Positions 10,485 to 21,324 of a DNA stretch of 64,000 nt are shown piece after piece. A model generated the notes under the pieces. That model was not told the origin of the DNA. It saw only the letters and a list, made by a program, of their open reading frames with translations, and did no database searches. The DNA is from Euglena gracilis. Its lineage: Eukaryota > Euglenida > Euglenophyceae > Euglenales. A program made the position numbers and the translations under genes. Each line of letters opens with the position of its first letter. Position 1 is the stretch's first letter. Location: positions 12,404,960-12,468,959 of the forward strand of contig CP154955.1 of assembly GCA_039621445.1 (NCBI GenBank), written 5' to 3'.

Positions 10485-10505
10485 CGCGCGCGCGTGTGTG
10501 TGTTG
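10384..10505. repeat. (GT)n microsatellite with CG-rich tail
   Basis: About 48 GT units followed by GTGCGCGCGCGCGTG. All frames read as CVCV or HTHT and are not coding. The flanks (9690-10380, 10510-11090) hold C/G-tract repeats with GCCAGCCAG words and no supported gene. Confidence 0.96.
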
Positions 10506-11090
10506 TGTGCCTGTGTGCAATTGATGAGGTCGTCAGTTTTTCTCGATGACGGAAGGAGAGCCCCCATGAGCGAAGCGCAGCGGCGCGAGTGATCGAGTTG
10601 AACTGTTGAACTGTGCTGCGATCGGATTGAACGGTGCTGCCAGTGATCCTGTCTGGCTGCTATAAACCCGGTTGCTGTGGATTCCTTATTAGAGCGTCGC
10701 AAAAGCCAGAGGGGGCCCGCTGGGGGGGGTCCAAGCCAGCTAAAGCTGTTTCCAACCCCCCTCTGTCGATAAAATCAAATCACCTGAAGGGTGTCTGGGT
10801 TGAAACAGATTGCTTGGTAAAGTACCAGAATCAAAATGTCGAAAATGGGCAAAAACAGGCACACAATTGCCCGCCTTCCTCTTTTTTTTTGACCCCGAAT
10901 CAAAGTTTAGCACACTTGCCGGTTTTGCGCCGTTCTTGTATATGTGGGTGTGTTTTGTGTGCGTGCGTGCATGTGTGTGTGTGTGTTTGATGTGTATTGC
11001 GTGTGTGCTGTATATTGTGTGTGTGTGCTGTGTGTATTGTGTGTGTGTGTGTTGTGCGCGTGCATGCATGTGCGCTTGTGTTGTGTTGTG

Positions 11091-11210
<120 letters not shown>

Positions 11211-11880
11211 CGACTGCCGGACAGCTGGGGGACCTTGCCCTAGGTCAGCCAGCAGCCATTCTCCAGTCAGCCCAAAGGATGCATCCTCTCAGCCGAACCC
11301 CTTTGGGGTCGTTATGCGACGCCCTGCTCCCCCACCAGGGCACCACCGGCCCTGCTTTACCTTTGCTCCAGGGGGCTGCCTGGCTCCCTGCCACTCAGCA
11401 CCCGCCCAGCCCAGGCAGGCCAGCCATCTTGTTCAGGGCAGGAGGGGGTGGGCCGTCCATTCTGTAGGGGGTCATCACATCCCCCTACCTCCCCCCCTGG
11501 CGCCCCCCCCCCCCCCTAGGGATCTTGCCCCCGCCTCCTCACATGGAAATTTTACGCCCCAAAAATTGTCTCTTGGCCTGAACTCTTGGCCTCCCCCATT
11601 TTTAGACTTATTATTATTGGCCTCCAGCGGAAGGGTAGAGGGAGCTGATGCAGGATGGGGGGTTGGCCTCCGTCCTGTGTGTTCAGTTGGAGTATGGTCC
11701 CTTCCTACTGTTTCGGGGGGTCTGCTGTGTACTCAACCCCAGGAAGCACAGATCACAGGAAATTCATCGCGGCATTTGCACCATTTCGCGCCCACCAGTG
11801 CCCTGCTGGCCCAGACTGGACCGAGCTTCATCTCAGCCATTCCCAGGAGAGTGTCCAGTGGGTGTCTCTCGGGTTGCAGT

Positions 11881-12156
11881 CAGGGTTTTTTTTTTAAGTC
11901 TTGGACCCCCGGGGGGGATAGGGTGGGTGGGTCTGGCCGAGCCCCTCCCCCCGGGGGGGGGGGTCCCCCCAGGGGGGGATATACTTTTTGGTGCCGAAGG
12001 CGCCAAATTTTTTTGAAAAGGTGCTATTTTTAGCATTTTTTTGGCGATTTTGGCGATTTTTTGGGGGGGAAATTGAATGGGTCCCCCGGGACCCCCTGGG
12101 GGGGACCCCGGGAGGTGGGTGGGTGGGAGGACCACCCGGTCTTAAAACATACCCTG
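11881..12156. mobile_element. Short TIR element, introner-like, 8-bp TSD GTTGCAGT
   Basis: Starts CAGGGTTTTTTTTTTAAG and ends CTTAAAACATACCCTG. The direct repeat GTTGCAGT flanks it at 11873-11880 and 12157-12164. It is clearly the same family as 61899-62149: both share GATATACTTTT-GGTGCCGAAGGC, a GCGATTTTGGCGATTTT core and a GTGGGTGGG tract. Read on the minus strand, its terminal repeat contains the donor AGG|GTATGT used by the adjoining candidate exon. Confidence 0.9.
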
Positions 12157-12239
12157 GTTGCAGTATTAACAGTGACCTTGCGGAAAAACGGTTCCGGCGC
12201 TGGCAGTGTGGCGGCTGCCCACTCCGCGGCTTGCGCCGC
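12153..12239 (-). CDS. Candidate exon of an unknown minus-strand gene, ending inside a TIR
   Basis: Acceptor GGCAGCCCAG, donor AACCAGG|GTATGT; 87 nt, phase 0 at both ends. Encodes AAQAAEWAAATLPAPEPFF and RKVTVNTATR. The last four bases of the exon and the donor itself belong to the terminal repeat of the TIR element. No family recognised. Confidence 0.45.
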
Positions 12240-12629
12240 CTGGGCTGCCCCCAGTCTGGACCTCCACCCCTCATACCTTTCCCCCCTCCCACGCCTCGGG
12301 TCGCCCACCCGGGTGGGGCACTGCACTGCGCCCAGCGGTGTGCTGCTGCTGTAGGGGCCCCCTCTCATATGGGTGGGTGGGTGGACCTGTGTGGGGCAGG
12401 CTGCCGTTTAATTGGGAAAACTCCCTGCTGGGGGGTGGGTGGGTCCGGGGTCCTTTGGGGTGTCTCGCACAGAGGATGGGGATTGAGCTTCTGCTTAAGG
12501 GTTTGCAGTGTCCCCCGGGCCGGGGGGGGGGACTGGACTGCAGCTGTCCCAAATTTAACTTGTTGAAGTCCAAGTGCCCCCCCCCCCCTCTCAGGAGCAA
12601 GCACTGATGGCGGATCAGAGCCGTCGATG

Positions 12630-13310
12630 ATGCCTTTTGGCTATTTTGGCCGCTTTTAATTCCTCTTTTGGCCACGCTTACGCACTTTTGGCCACTTTTT
12701 TTTGTCACATTGGGCTCTTTCTGCTGCTTTTTGGCATGTGGTGTTTTTTTTGTGATTTTTTTTGCCACTTTTGGCCACTTCTGGCTTTTGGCTACTGTGG
12801 GATGACTGCTCTTGACTGTCTCTGATTGCTTTTTGGCCTCCTTTGACGACTTTTGGCCACCTTTGCCCAATTTTACCCACTTTTTGCCGCTTTTGGCCAT
12901 TTTGGTCCGCTTGGGACATAATTTGCCAACAAAGGCATAGTCGGTCCTGATCGGCCCTGGTCGGCGATGGGGGTTCCGAAAATACAGCGGCCTAAAGTGG
13001 ACAGAGAGTAGCCAAAAGCAAAAGCAGCCAAAAGTGGGCAAAAATGCCACCCCCAAAAAAGCATCCAGAAGTGGTCAAAAGTAGCCAAAACAGCAGCAGA
13101 AGTAGCCTGAAGGGGGCAAGGCGTGGGCAAACACAATCAAAAGTGTGGGCAACAGTGGCCAACAGAAGCCAAAAATGCAACCGGAGGAAGCAGCCAGAAG
13201 TGGCCAAAAACAGATGTGACCAAAACCAGCCCAAAGGCAGTCAAAATCAGCCAAAAGTGGGCAGAATTTGGCAAAAATGGCCAAACTGGGCAAAAGTGCT
13301 TGAGAGTGTA
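12630..13310. repeat. Large imperfect inverted repeat of TTTTGGCCAC words
   Basis: From 12640 to 12915 the plus strand is filled with TTTTGGCCACTTTTGG words. From 12990 to 13300 it carries the complementary AAAAGTGGCCAAAA words. The two arms could fold into one long hairpin around about 12955. No coding sequence is supported. Confidence 0.85.
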
Positions 13311-13502
13311 TGAGCATCGATGACCTTTTTTATTGGCATACCCATGGTCGACTGTTTGCCGACCAGAGCCAACCAAAGCCGACACTAGCACCAGAATGGG
13401 ACGTGACCATAGTTGCCTCTTCCGGGAGGGGGGGGAACCACACCTGCTGGGGTCGTGGACTGGAGTAACCGGTGCGTCGTCACGGTGAAGGAGACCCCCC
13501 CC

Positions 13503-13558
13503 CAACTAAAGTGGAGCATGTGCCTGGCGGGCGCTTGGTGGCCGGCGTCGTAAACAAG
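13503..13558 (+). CDS. Duplicated exon-like segment, copy 1
   Basis: Encodes PTKVEHVPGGRLVAGVVNK before the donor AAG|GTAAGT. The HVPGG stretch superficially resembles microtubule-binding repeats of tau-type proteins (HVPGGG), but one short match is not enough to assign function. The 5' edge is not defined. Confidence 0.3.
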
Positions 13559-14174
13559 GTAAGTATTGCTATGCTCCGGCCACCTCCACGTACACAGACA
13601 AAAGGGCCAGAGGCGAACAACAGCGCCAGGCCAGAAGAAGGGATAAAAGGCACCAAAAAAACAGCCACAGTGCACACAGGGGGACCACCCACGCCGGCCA
13701 TGGGGCCACGCACTCGCGTGGCATCTCCTGGGACCCAGGTTGCTGCAGGCATGAGTCGGCCTTAAAAACGTAGCAACTTGGGCCCAGAGGGGTGTTCCCG
13801 ACAGCAAAAGAGGGGCTCTCGCGTCCCCTGCCTCCCCATAGCCTGAAGAGTCGAACCAGGTTGGGCCATTTCCTAGATCGTGGACTAGAGTAGCCGGCTG
13901 GGAGCGGTGAAGGAGACCCAGCGGGGTGGACCCAGCAGCAAAGTAAGGTTCGCCTTTGCCCCCAGGAGCCAGGAGGGGGGGGTGCCTGACCGGGTTCCAA
14001 GTAGGTGTGCTTGTGGGACAGGGCTGCCCCGGGAAGTGCCTCCGGGCCTGGAACAGACCTACCCATGAGTTTGTTCCCAATTGAGTGGACCTGTCCACTG
14101 AGTTGGGAGCCACACCTGCTGGGGTCGTGGACTGGAGTAACCGGTGCGTCGTCATGGTGAAGGAGACCTCCCCA

Positions 14175-14228
14175 ACTAAAGTGGAGCATGTGCCTGGCGG
14201 GCGCTTGGTGGCCGGCGTCGTAAACAAG
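14175..14228 (+). CDS. Duplicated exon-like segment, copy 2
   Basis: Identical protein stretch and donor to copy 1, in the second unit of the 670-bp duplication. Both copies keep the splice donor. If expressed, they could be mutually exclusive or tandem exons. Confidence 0.3.
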
Positions 14229-14396
14229 GTAAGTATTGCTATGCTCTGGCCACCTCCATGTACACAGACAAAAGGGCCAGAGGCGAACAACAGCGCCAGG
14301 CCAGAAGCAGGGATAAAAGGCACCAAAAAACAGCCACAGTGCACACAGAGGGGGGGGGGCTCGCGCTGGAAATTGTCTGTGCAACCCATTCCTTAC

Positions 14397-14481
14397 AGGT
14401 TTTTGCTTCAAACTCCCGGGGTCCACCAGCGAGGCATTTGCGAGCCACTTGAAAACAGCATCAGCATGGCTTCTGCCCCCC
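14397..14481 (-). CDS. Candidate exon of an unknown minus-strand gene
   Basis: Acceptor CTGGGGGGCAG, donor CCT|GTAAGG. Encodes SHADAVFKWLANASLVDPGS then LKQKP. It ends in phase 0, which fits the phase-0 start of the candidate exon at 12239. Not recognised. Confidence 0.45.
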
Positions 14482-15069
14482 AGGGGGTGGGGGAGCCAGG
14501 GCTGGGTCCTTGAGGGATGGGATTTTTTTTTTAAATTTCTGAAGGGCCGGACAGAGGTTTGAACGGGGTCGAAATTTAAAAAGTCGAAGAGCAAGCCTTT
14601 TTGATGTTTTGGGTGGATGGGCGATGGTCCAAGGATGTGGGGATTCAACTTTTTCCCCCGACGCGGACCTGTTCTTGCCGAGTAATGCCAAACTTCCCTT
14701 AGGTAGGGGGGGGAGTACCTACCTGGGCAGGCACCCCAAGGCTCTCCGGAACCCCCGGGGTTGGTAAAAAAACAGCCTGCCTGGGGGAGAGGGATTAGAA
14801 AAAACACACAAAATACCTCTCAAAATGGTTTGGAAAAGGACCTTGAAGGGCTTTTTCTGAGGCGAACCTGAAAGAACATTGGTTTGAAATCCATAAATTC
14901 TTCAATAAGTCAAAAAACGATAGACAAATGGGGGGTTTGAGGGCCTTAGTGTGATGGGATTTTTCGCAACTCCCTCCAGGCTGGGTCCCCCCCCCCAGGA
15001 CAGGGCTACACAGGGGGGATGCCCGCCCCGCAGTGCCGGCACTGCGTGGCACTGCGAGCCGTTTAACCC

Positions 15070-15235
15070 GCATGCAGGAATGACGATTCTCAAAAGTGTT
15101 CTCATCCCTCACCATTGCCAGCAGTGCATTATTAAGCTTTTCCTGAATAGATGCAAGGATTGTCAGCCCTTGGCTCATGTTTGGGCCGTCCACCACACAT
15201 TCAGACTCAACGGTGTGGAAGGACAACCTCGACAT
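15070..15235 (-). CDS. Candidate exon of an unknown minus-strand gene, possible start
   Basis: Opens with ATG at 15235 and reads MSRLSFHTVESECVVDGPNM, then SQGLTILASIQEKLNNALLA and MVRDENTFENRHSCM. The sequence has mixed amphipathic character typical of real protein, but the third positions are not G/C-rich. The start and end are both uncertain (possible donor TGCATGCGG|GTTAAA). Confidence 0.4.
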
Positions 15236-15639
15236 CGGGGATGTTGAATAATTAGGGCAATGGCCAACTAAGTAAAATACTGCCTATTTTATAGTAATAT
15301 ATATCTAGTGTATATATGTAGTATAAATAGTAATATATATTACTATATATGTTGTTATTATTGCGCAAGTGCGCAAATGACAACCTACATGTAGAATTAC
15401 AAAAAAAGTTTCCGCCCACGCGCAATGTGTTTCGTTTTTTGTGTTGAAAAATTATTGCTTTCTTTCAAAGCGAAGTGCAAGTTAGGCTGCCCAAGAGGGG
15501 GTCCCACTCTGGACTGGGTAGGTGGGGGAGACTTTCCCTCCAGGTCTTAAAAAGGTTTAAGAAGGAAGCTGCTGTGTGAGAGGGGTTCGTGTGTTTTGGG
15601 TGGAGGGATAGAGACTCTGTCCACACCATCTTTTTTCTT

Positions 15640-15945
15640 AAGGTGCGTCCGAGTGGACCCCCGGAGTGACTGAATGGGGTTTTTTTTCGGAGTGACTGAT
15701 TGGTTTTTGGCTCCAGCCAAAAACAAATCGCCTGCCCTCCTCCAGGGTGGGGGGGGATCGGGCAGGACTTGCCAAAAGTGCCACCTGGCGCCGAGAAAGT
15801 TTTTTTATTGGCCAAAACCCATTTTGGCCCGACCACCTCACCCACGGGGAGGTTTGAAGTGGTTACTGGTTTTGAAAGAAACTGACTGGATTTCTGAAAA
15901 TGGAAAGTGACCTCCCCTCGGAGGGTTGGTAACAATCTTATGGCT
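15640..15945. repeat. C/G-tract repeat with GTGACTGATTGGTTTTT words
   Basis: Shares words and the left-end motif CTTTTTTCTTAAG with the 9323-9680 and 39735-40045 elements, including a GCGCCGAGAAAG core and a right end like GGTTGGTAACAATCTTATGG. I could not find a matching 8-bp duplication, so the ends are approximate. Confidence 0.7.
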
Positions 15946-16261
15946 TCCCCCAAAGCCCCCCCCCCTTTCTTGTGGAGGTATAAGACAAATTGGACAAAGA
16001 CTGCTGACCACCTTGCTCAGAAAGGACAACCGAGCCATCCCTCAGCCCCCCCCTCCCCCCGCCCCGTTTTCGTCGCCATAGCGCAGACTTCGCCCCCCCG
16101 CCCGAACGGGCCTGGGGGTGACATGTGTCTTGCAGCCTGGCCAGCCTGGCACTTGTTCGTTTCTCGGCCGGGGTTCATTGCGTGCATTTGGTGATCATTT
16201 GCATTGCTGGAACGTGTTTCTGTGCCCCCGCCCCTCAAATGTAGCCTCCCCCCCCTGTTGG

Positions 16262-16912
16262 ATAACATAACGTAACATAACGTAACATAACATAACGTAA
16301 CATAACATAAATTTCGTAACATAACATAACATAACATAACATAACATAACATGACATAACATAGCATAACATAACAAAACATGACATGACAAAACATAAC
16401 ATAACATAACATAACATAACGTAACGTAACATAACATAACGTACCGTAACATAACAGAACAGAACAGAACATAACATGACATAACATAACATAACATGAC
16501 ATAACATAGCATAACATAACATAACATAACATAACATAACATAACATAACATAACATAACATAACATAACATAACATAACATAACATAACATAACATAAC
16601 ATAACATAACATAACATAACATAACATAACATAACATAACATAACATAACATAACATAACATAACATAACATAACATAACATAACATAACATAACATAAC
16701 ATAACATAACATAACATAACATAACATAACATAACATAACATAACATAACATAACATAACATAACATAACATAACATAACATAACATAACATAACATAAC
16801 CTAACATAACATAACATAACATAACATAACATAACATAACATAACATAACATAACATAACATAACATAACATAACATAACATAACATAACATAACATAAC
16901 ATAACATAACAC
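16262..16912. repeat. (ATAAC)n pentanucleotide satellite, long copy
   Basis: About 650 bp. It is degenerate at the left (ATAACGTAAC, ATGAC) and almost perfect from about 16505 onward. Same unit as the 1700-2120 array. The frame-independent MLCYV translation explains the 200-296 codon minus-strand frames. The following kilobase (16913-17870) shows ACACCGTGTG words near 17100-17165 and no supported gene. Confidence 0.97.
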
Positions 16913-17883
16913 ATGTTATGTCATGTTTAACATATGACCTAACTCCAGGGGATGCCGACGCACGGTTCGCGGCTTATTGTGCACAGTGGCCAATTTTTTT
17001 AAAAAAATGTCGAAATATCAATGCAGAACAAAAAAAAAGTCAGAAAATTCGAAACTAAAAAAAATCAATTAAATTTCATCGGCAACGCACAGTGTGTAAA
17101 GTGTGATGGTGTGCACGGTGTGTGGCACGGTGTGCACGATGTGCCGCACACCGTGTGTTGGCATCCCCTGTGTGTTTTAATATTGGATGAAATTTTATGA
17201 CACAGCTAGCATAGCACAAAGTAACATACACAACGTAATATAACGTGGCACATCACGACATACTGCTACATACTACTACACACTGCTACGTACTACAACA
17301 TAATCTGACATTCTCATGATGTGCGATGATTGATGCAAGCATTGAACCATGTTGTATGTGTTTCATTAATTGCCTTTGTTTTTTTTCTGTTTTTGTTTGT
17401 TTTGTTGCGTTGTGCTGCGTTGTGTTGTGTTATGTTATGTCCCTTCCGGACTGCCCTCTCTCTGGTTGACATGGATTGGGAATAGTTCCAGCCTGATGCC
17501 GTGACGATGGGTCGAGGTAGTAGACCGCCCGTGTCTCGCCTGATGTGACACGGGGCGGATACCGGCCTGGGGCCGAAAGGTGGCATTGCTTCTTGTACCA
17601 AGCAGGCTTCCTTTCAACACTCAACACCGCACTGAACCCCCCCCAACGGCTTGTTGGCCTGCCGTAGTACCAGAGCGCCCTGTGTTGTTTTTTTCCCCCC
17701 AAAGACATATCCTCTCTCGCTTAATTTAATTTCTTAAAACTTGCAGATATCACCATCTTGTTGGGAATCTCCGGGTTGGGTTTCTTGGTCCAGTCAGGGG
17801 GTAGCAGGGTTTGGAAATTCACACACCAAATTGGGGGAGGTCGGGAAAAACTTGCAGTGTTATCGGCAATGGTGGAATGTGTA

Positions 17884-17912
17884 TGACCCTAACCCTAACC
17901 CTAACCCTAACT
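17884..17912 (+). repeat. Interstitial telomere-like repeat (CCCTAA)4
   Basis: Four exact CCCTAA units followed by degraded ones up to about 17940 (CTCTGACC, CTTAAACC, CTAACCC). This equals TTAGGG on the other strand. It lies far from any window end, so it is an interstitial copy, perhaps a repaired break or an old fusion. Confidence 0.88.
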
Positions 17913-18359
17913 CTGACCTTAAACCTAACCCAAACCCACCATGCTCCTCGTTACTCGATGGTGGAGGGGGAATTTGCTGCTGGCAAATCCCCTTGCCAAC
18001 ATCCCGATTGTTGGGCCATTTCATCACCGCAGCCTTGTATCTCAATGACCTTGTCTTGGTGCTCCAATTGGCTGTTGGCTGACCCTACCCAAGACCCGTC
18101 CCACCAGGGGGGGACCTTGTGGGTTTCTAGACCTGGCTGTGGTGACAGAATCCGTGCCAGGCGCTCTGCCCCCAACCCTCTACGGCCTTACTTGGCCCCC
18201 CTGCTTTCCTGGATCGCTCCTCTGGTCCAGTTGCGACCGGGGCAGTGGGCTGGTCCTCTTCCACTCTCCCGGCCGCTTCGGCTGTGTGGAAAAGAAGACA
18301 CTTTTGTTGTGTTTGTGGTAATTGAAGGTTTGAAGCCCGGCTTCTGCCCAAGGCTTCGC

Positions 18360-19400
18360 AATACCCCCCCCCCCCCCCCAAGGGGTGGACTGAAGCTGGT
18401 CCAAACTTGGCCAGTAGAATGTCTGGTGGACCCCCTTGCCTGCAGCATACCATTTGTCTGCTTGTCCAACCTCAATTGGGTTGGCTGACTGGTTTTCTCG
18501 GAATGATGGTTTGTTTTTGCCTCCAGACCAGACCATTGTCAAAGGTATTTTGGGCAATTTTTTGGCAGTTTTTTTTCCCCGTTTTGAAAGTTCAGTGGCT
18601 GACTGGTTTTCATAGGAGATGGTTTTTTGAAAGTGGCAAGTGACCCAACACCCCATCATGAAAAGGGAGAACCTCATGGCAGAAGTGCAAAAGGCACGGA
18701 GTTCCTTGAACGGTGCAGTTTCCGGAGGCTTGCTCCTTCTCCAGCTCTGTCCCCTCCTGCGCTCCTCAGGACCTCCCCCCTCCTCACAGCCGCCCGGCTG
18801 TTACCTGGTCCCCTGCACTGCGTGTGAGCCATGGCCAGCCACCACCCACTCCAGCCCAAACCACCCAACACGTCCTTCCCCTTCCGATTCCATCCCGCAC
18901 ACACACAGGCAGGGCCACACATCACTCTTCCATGAAGTAAAGCTATGGGTACCTACCCCTCCCCTGGGGCTCTTGCCCCCTGGGAGCTTTCATGCAACAC
19001 TCCTCCTTGCATACAAACTTCGTCCCTTAAAGTTGGACCTTGGGCTGAACCTTCCTCTCAAATAAGACCCTGATCCTATTTTTTGTTGTTTTTTTTTTGC
19101 TAGAAACCTCATAAAATCCCATGAAATAGGACCCAGGGGGTCCTATTTTTGTGGAATGATGGTTTTCTTGCCGGACCTGGTCCAAAAAAAAATAAGCAGG
19201 TTCCCAAAGACACTAGAAATTTTCTTTCGGCGCTTCGGTTCAAATTGAAGTTCACCATGTATTCTTAGACTTCAAGAAAACCCATCTTTTGAATATTTTA
19301 ACATTTTTTTTGCGACTGAAATTGGGTTTTTTGTCACGTCAAAGGACGGAGGAAGGTCGGGGGTCGACCCCTACCTGGGAGGTGGGGGTGGGGTGGCAGG
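18360..19400. repeat. Cluster of C/G-tract repeats
   Basis: GACTGGTTTTC words lie at 18490-18640, and AATAAGACC / GGGGGTCCTATTTTTG words at 19065-19150 with a TTTCGGCGCTTCGG core near 19225. Between them (18660-19060) a plus frame is open for 141 codons, but its G/C-ending codon signal is weak and I do not call it. Confidence 0.6.
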
Positions 19401-19436
19401 AACCCCCACCCAAGGGTGGGACCCCCACGCCCCGGT

Positions 19437-19700
19437 CGCTCGTCCCGGGCCACAATTAAGGTCCAGTTGGTGGGCCACCTTTTGGGCCAAAGTTGTGACA
19501 GCATCCCCGCCCGGCCCTGCCTGGCAAACCTAAACGAGTGGTTTCGAGGCGGCCCTTGCCCCCCTGCCCAGTGGGTCTCGGGGTGCCTCTCCGTGCCTTC
19601 CCATCGGCCCATTGCATCCTCGGCAACCCTGGAAATGCGGCACAGCACGGCACGCAGGTCGAGGGGAGCCTGCTCCCTCTCGCCCAGGATGGGTGTTGGT
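19437..19700 (-). CDS. Candidate coding island, unknown
   Basis: A minus frame with coding-like codons reads LGEREQAPLDLRAVLCRISR, VAEDAMGRWEGTERHPETHW and RFARQGRAGMLSQLWPKRW. A possible donor CGGGGC|GTGGGG follows at about 19422. The acceptor is not clear because the exon abuts a CA/CT microsatellite. No family recognised. Confidence 0.35.
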
Positions 19701-19743
19701 GTGTGTCTGTGTGTGTTTGCGTGAGTGTTTGTGCGTGCTTGTG

Positions 19744-19864
19744 TTCTTGTCGTGTGTTTCTCTCTCTCTCTCTCTCTCTGTTTGTGTGTGCGAGTGTGTA
19801 CATGTGTGTTGCATGGTTTGTGTGCGTGCGTGCTGTCCACACGTATGCGCGCGCGCGTGTGTGT

Positions 19865-19918
<54 letters not shown>
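19744..19918. repeat. CT and GT microsatellites
   Basis: (CT)n at 19759-19778, then variable GT/GC-rich sequence and (GT)n at 19856-19916. The frames through it are not coding. Confidence 0.95.
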
Positions 19919-19924
<6 letters not shown>

Positions 19925-19930
19925 TGTGTG

Positions 19931-20090
19931 GTTCAAGAGTGCCGGGCGTTGGTGGGGATGCTTCGCCATCTTCCTTCTGCTCACAACACTCACCCCCCAT
20001 TCCACGTTCCAGCCTCCTCCCGGACCGAAGCCCAGGCCCTGGGGCCACAGTGCCTCACCCTCGGGCCCAAAGCAAACCGGGGGCTGGGAC
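19931..20090 (+). CDS. Candidate coding island, unknown
   Basis: The plus frame reads VQECRALVGMLRHLPSAHNT, then SSRTEAQALGPQCLTLGPKA and NRGLGQAVG, with good codon bias in the second half. A possible acceptor is GTTCAAG directly after the GT array. The donor is unclear. Confidence 0.35.
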
Positions 20091-20775
20091 AGGCAGTGGG
20101 GTACTCAATCAAAACTGCTGCCTGCCAGAATATTTTGGTTGTTGGTTGAGGGTTGCTTTCTGCAACATTGATAACAGTGGCTGCAGGGGAGGAGCCAGGA
20201 GCCTGGGGCGCGTTACGGCGCGCATTTGCTCCCATTTCGTGGCTGGGCCGTCGTGGCGTTGAATTACCACAGGTCAACCTCCCGCGAATGGTGGCTATCT
20301 CTGTTCTGTGGCCATAGATTCACTTAGCATCTGTGTCCCATCAAGCCCCCCCCCCCTCCTGGCTCCCCTCCCTCCCAGAACCCAAAGGCCTCTGCGTCTG
20401 AAACCTGCACGGATATTTCTTTTAATTCTGGTGACCTGAGGGGGGTGAGTGGCTGCGAATCCCGGGGGGCAGAGGGGGGATTTCCTTTATTTTTTTTGTT
20501 GATATATGGATGTTTTTTTAGTTGTTGTTTTAGTTGTTGAATTTAATTGTGGACCCAAATCTGAACCCCAAAGTGATCTCCCCCGAGCCCCCCCCCCCCC
20601 AGGGAAGAAAAAGCTTCCCGGGGCAATTATTCGGTCACATTGTGGAAAACCGAGGGGCTGGCTTCGATTTGGGTAACCTTTTGTATGACCAATAAAACAT
20701 TCAGCGCTTCGTGCTGGATGCATTCCAGGGAGCCATTCTGGACTGTTTTCGACATCTGCCACACCCTTTTACTGT

Positions 20776-21063
20776 TTGACGATCATGCCACAGCCCCTCG
20801 ACGATGTCAGTTTTTTTGATACCCTCTCCAAACAAATGGTTTCAAAAACCCAAAAGGTTGTTGAGACTGTGGCAAAAGCCACTCCATCTTCCCTGTTTGT
20901 GCTTGCAATATTCGGAGGGCTTGAGCGTGTGCAGTTGCTGGGGGCAGGCAGCTATTTGGATTTTTGGCAGAAACCCCGAATAGGTTACGGTCGTTATTTG
21001 AAGGGAAGGGGGGCTTCCAATGGAGGGTTACGACGAGAGGCTGTGAGTGATGTCACACGCTGA
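20776..21063 (+). CDS. Unrecognised open frame, 95 codons
   Basis: Starts with an alternative start upstream of MPQPLDDVSFFDTLSKQMVS and continues KTQKVVETVAKATPSSLFVL. It looks protein-like, but the codons are not G/C-ending and a divergent minus frame begins only 14 bp away. It could be a decayed element gene. Low confidence. Confidence 0.3.
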   Translation: MTIMPQPLDDVSFFDTLSKQMVSKTQKVVETVAKATPSSLFVLAIFGGLERVQLLGAGSYLDFWQKPRIGYGRYLKGRGASNGGLRREAVSDVTR

Positions 21064-21324
21064 ATAAGCAATTGACAACTGGTGCTGTATTCCTGTAGAA
21101 GAGATTAAATCAAAAGAAGGTTCGAGCTGCAGCGGTTTCTAAGAACAGAGACAAAATCGATCAATCCACATTGAAAAGAAGCGAACATTGAGGGAAAAAA
21201 AACCGCATTGTGGATAAACCCCATTTCCTCAGAAATTAAAGACCTTGAATCTTTGTTGGTTGGAGGGGGTATTACTTCTGGGGATTGCAGGTGCAATACA
21301 TTTATAAATTTCATCCACAAGGCC

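Larger units (their letters stand above)
13437..14350. repeat. Tandem duplication, offset about 670 bp
   Basis: The block at 13441-13690 (CACCTGCTGGGGTCGTGG through GCCACAGTGCACACAG) recurs at 14113-14350 with about 95% identity by eye. A third, diverged piece lies near 13875-13920. Long minus-strand frames (334 and 412 codons) cross the duplication, but their codon use is unconvincing. On the plus strand each copy contains a coding-like stretch, KVEHVPGGRLVAGVVNK, ending at a consensus donor AAACAAG|GTAAGTATT (13559 and 14229). Confidence 0.85.

Noticed and set aside
13569-14807. 412-codon minus-strand frame
   Set aside because: It crosses a 670-bp tandem duplication and C/G-tract repeats. 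Codon use is poor, and duplication of an open segment extends a chance frame.
16017-16912. Minus-strand frames of 200-296 codons
   Set aside because: Same ATAAC satellite; no promoter, splice site or sequence complexity.
20487-20762. 91-codon minus frame diverging from the 20776 frame
   Set aside because: Only 14 bp separate the two starts, its 3' half runs into C and T tracts, and neither strand has splice or codon support.
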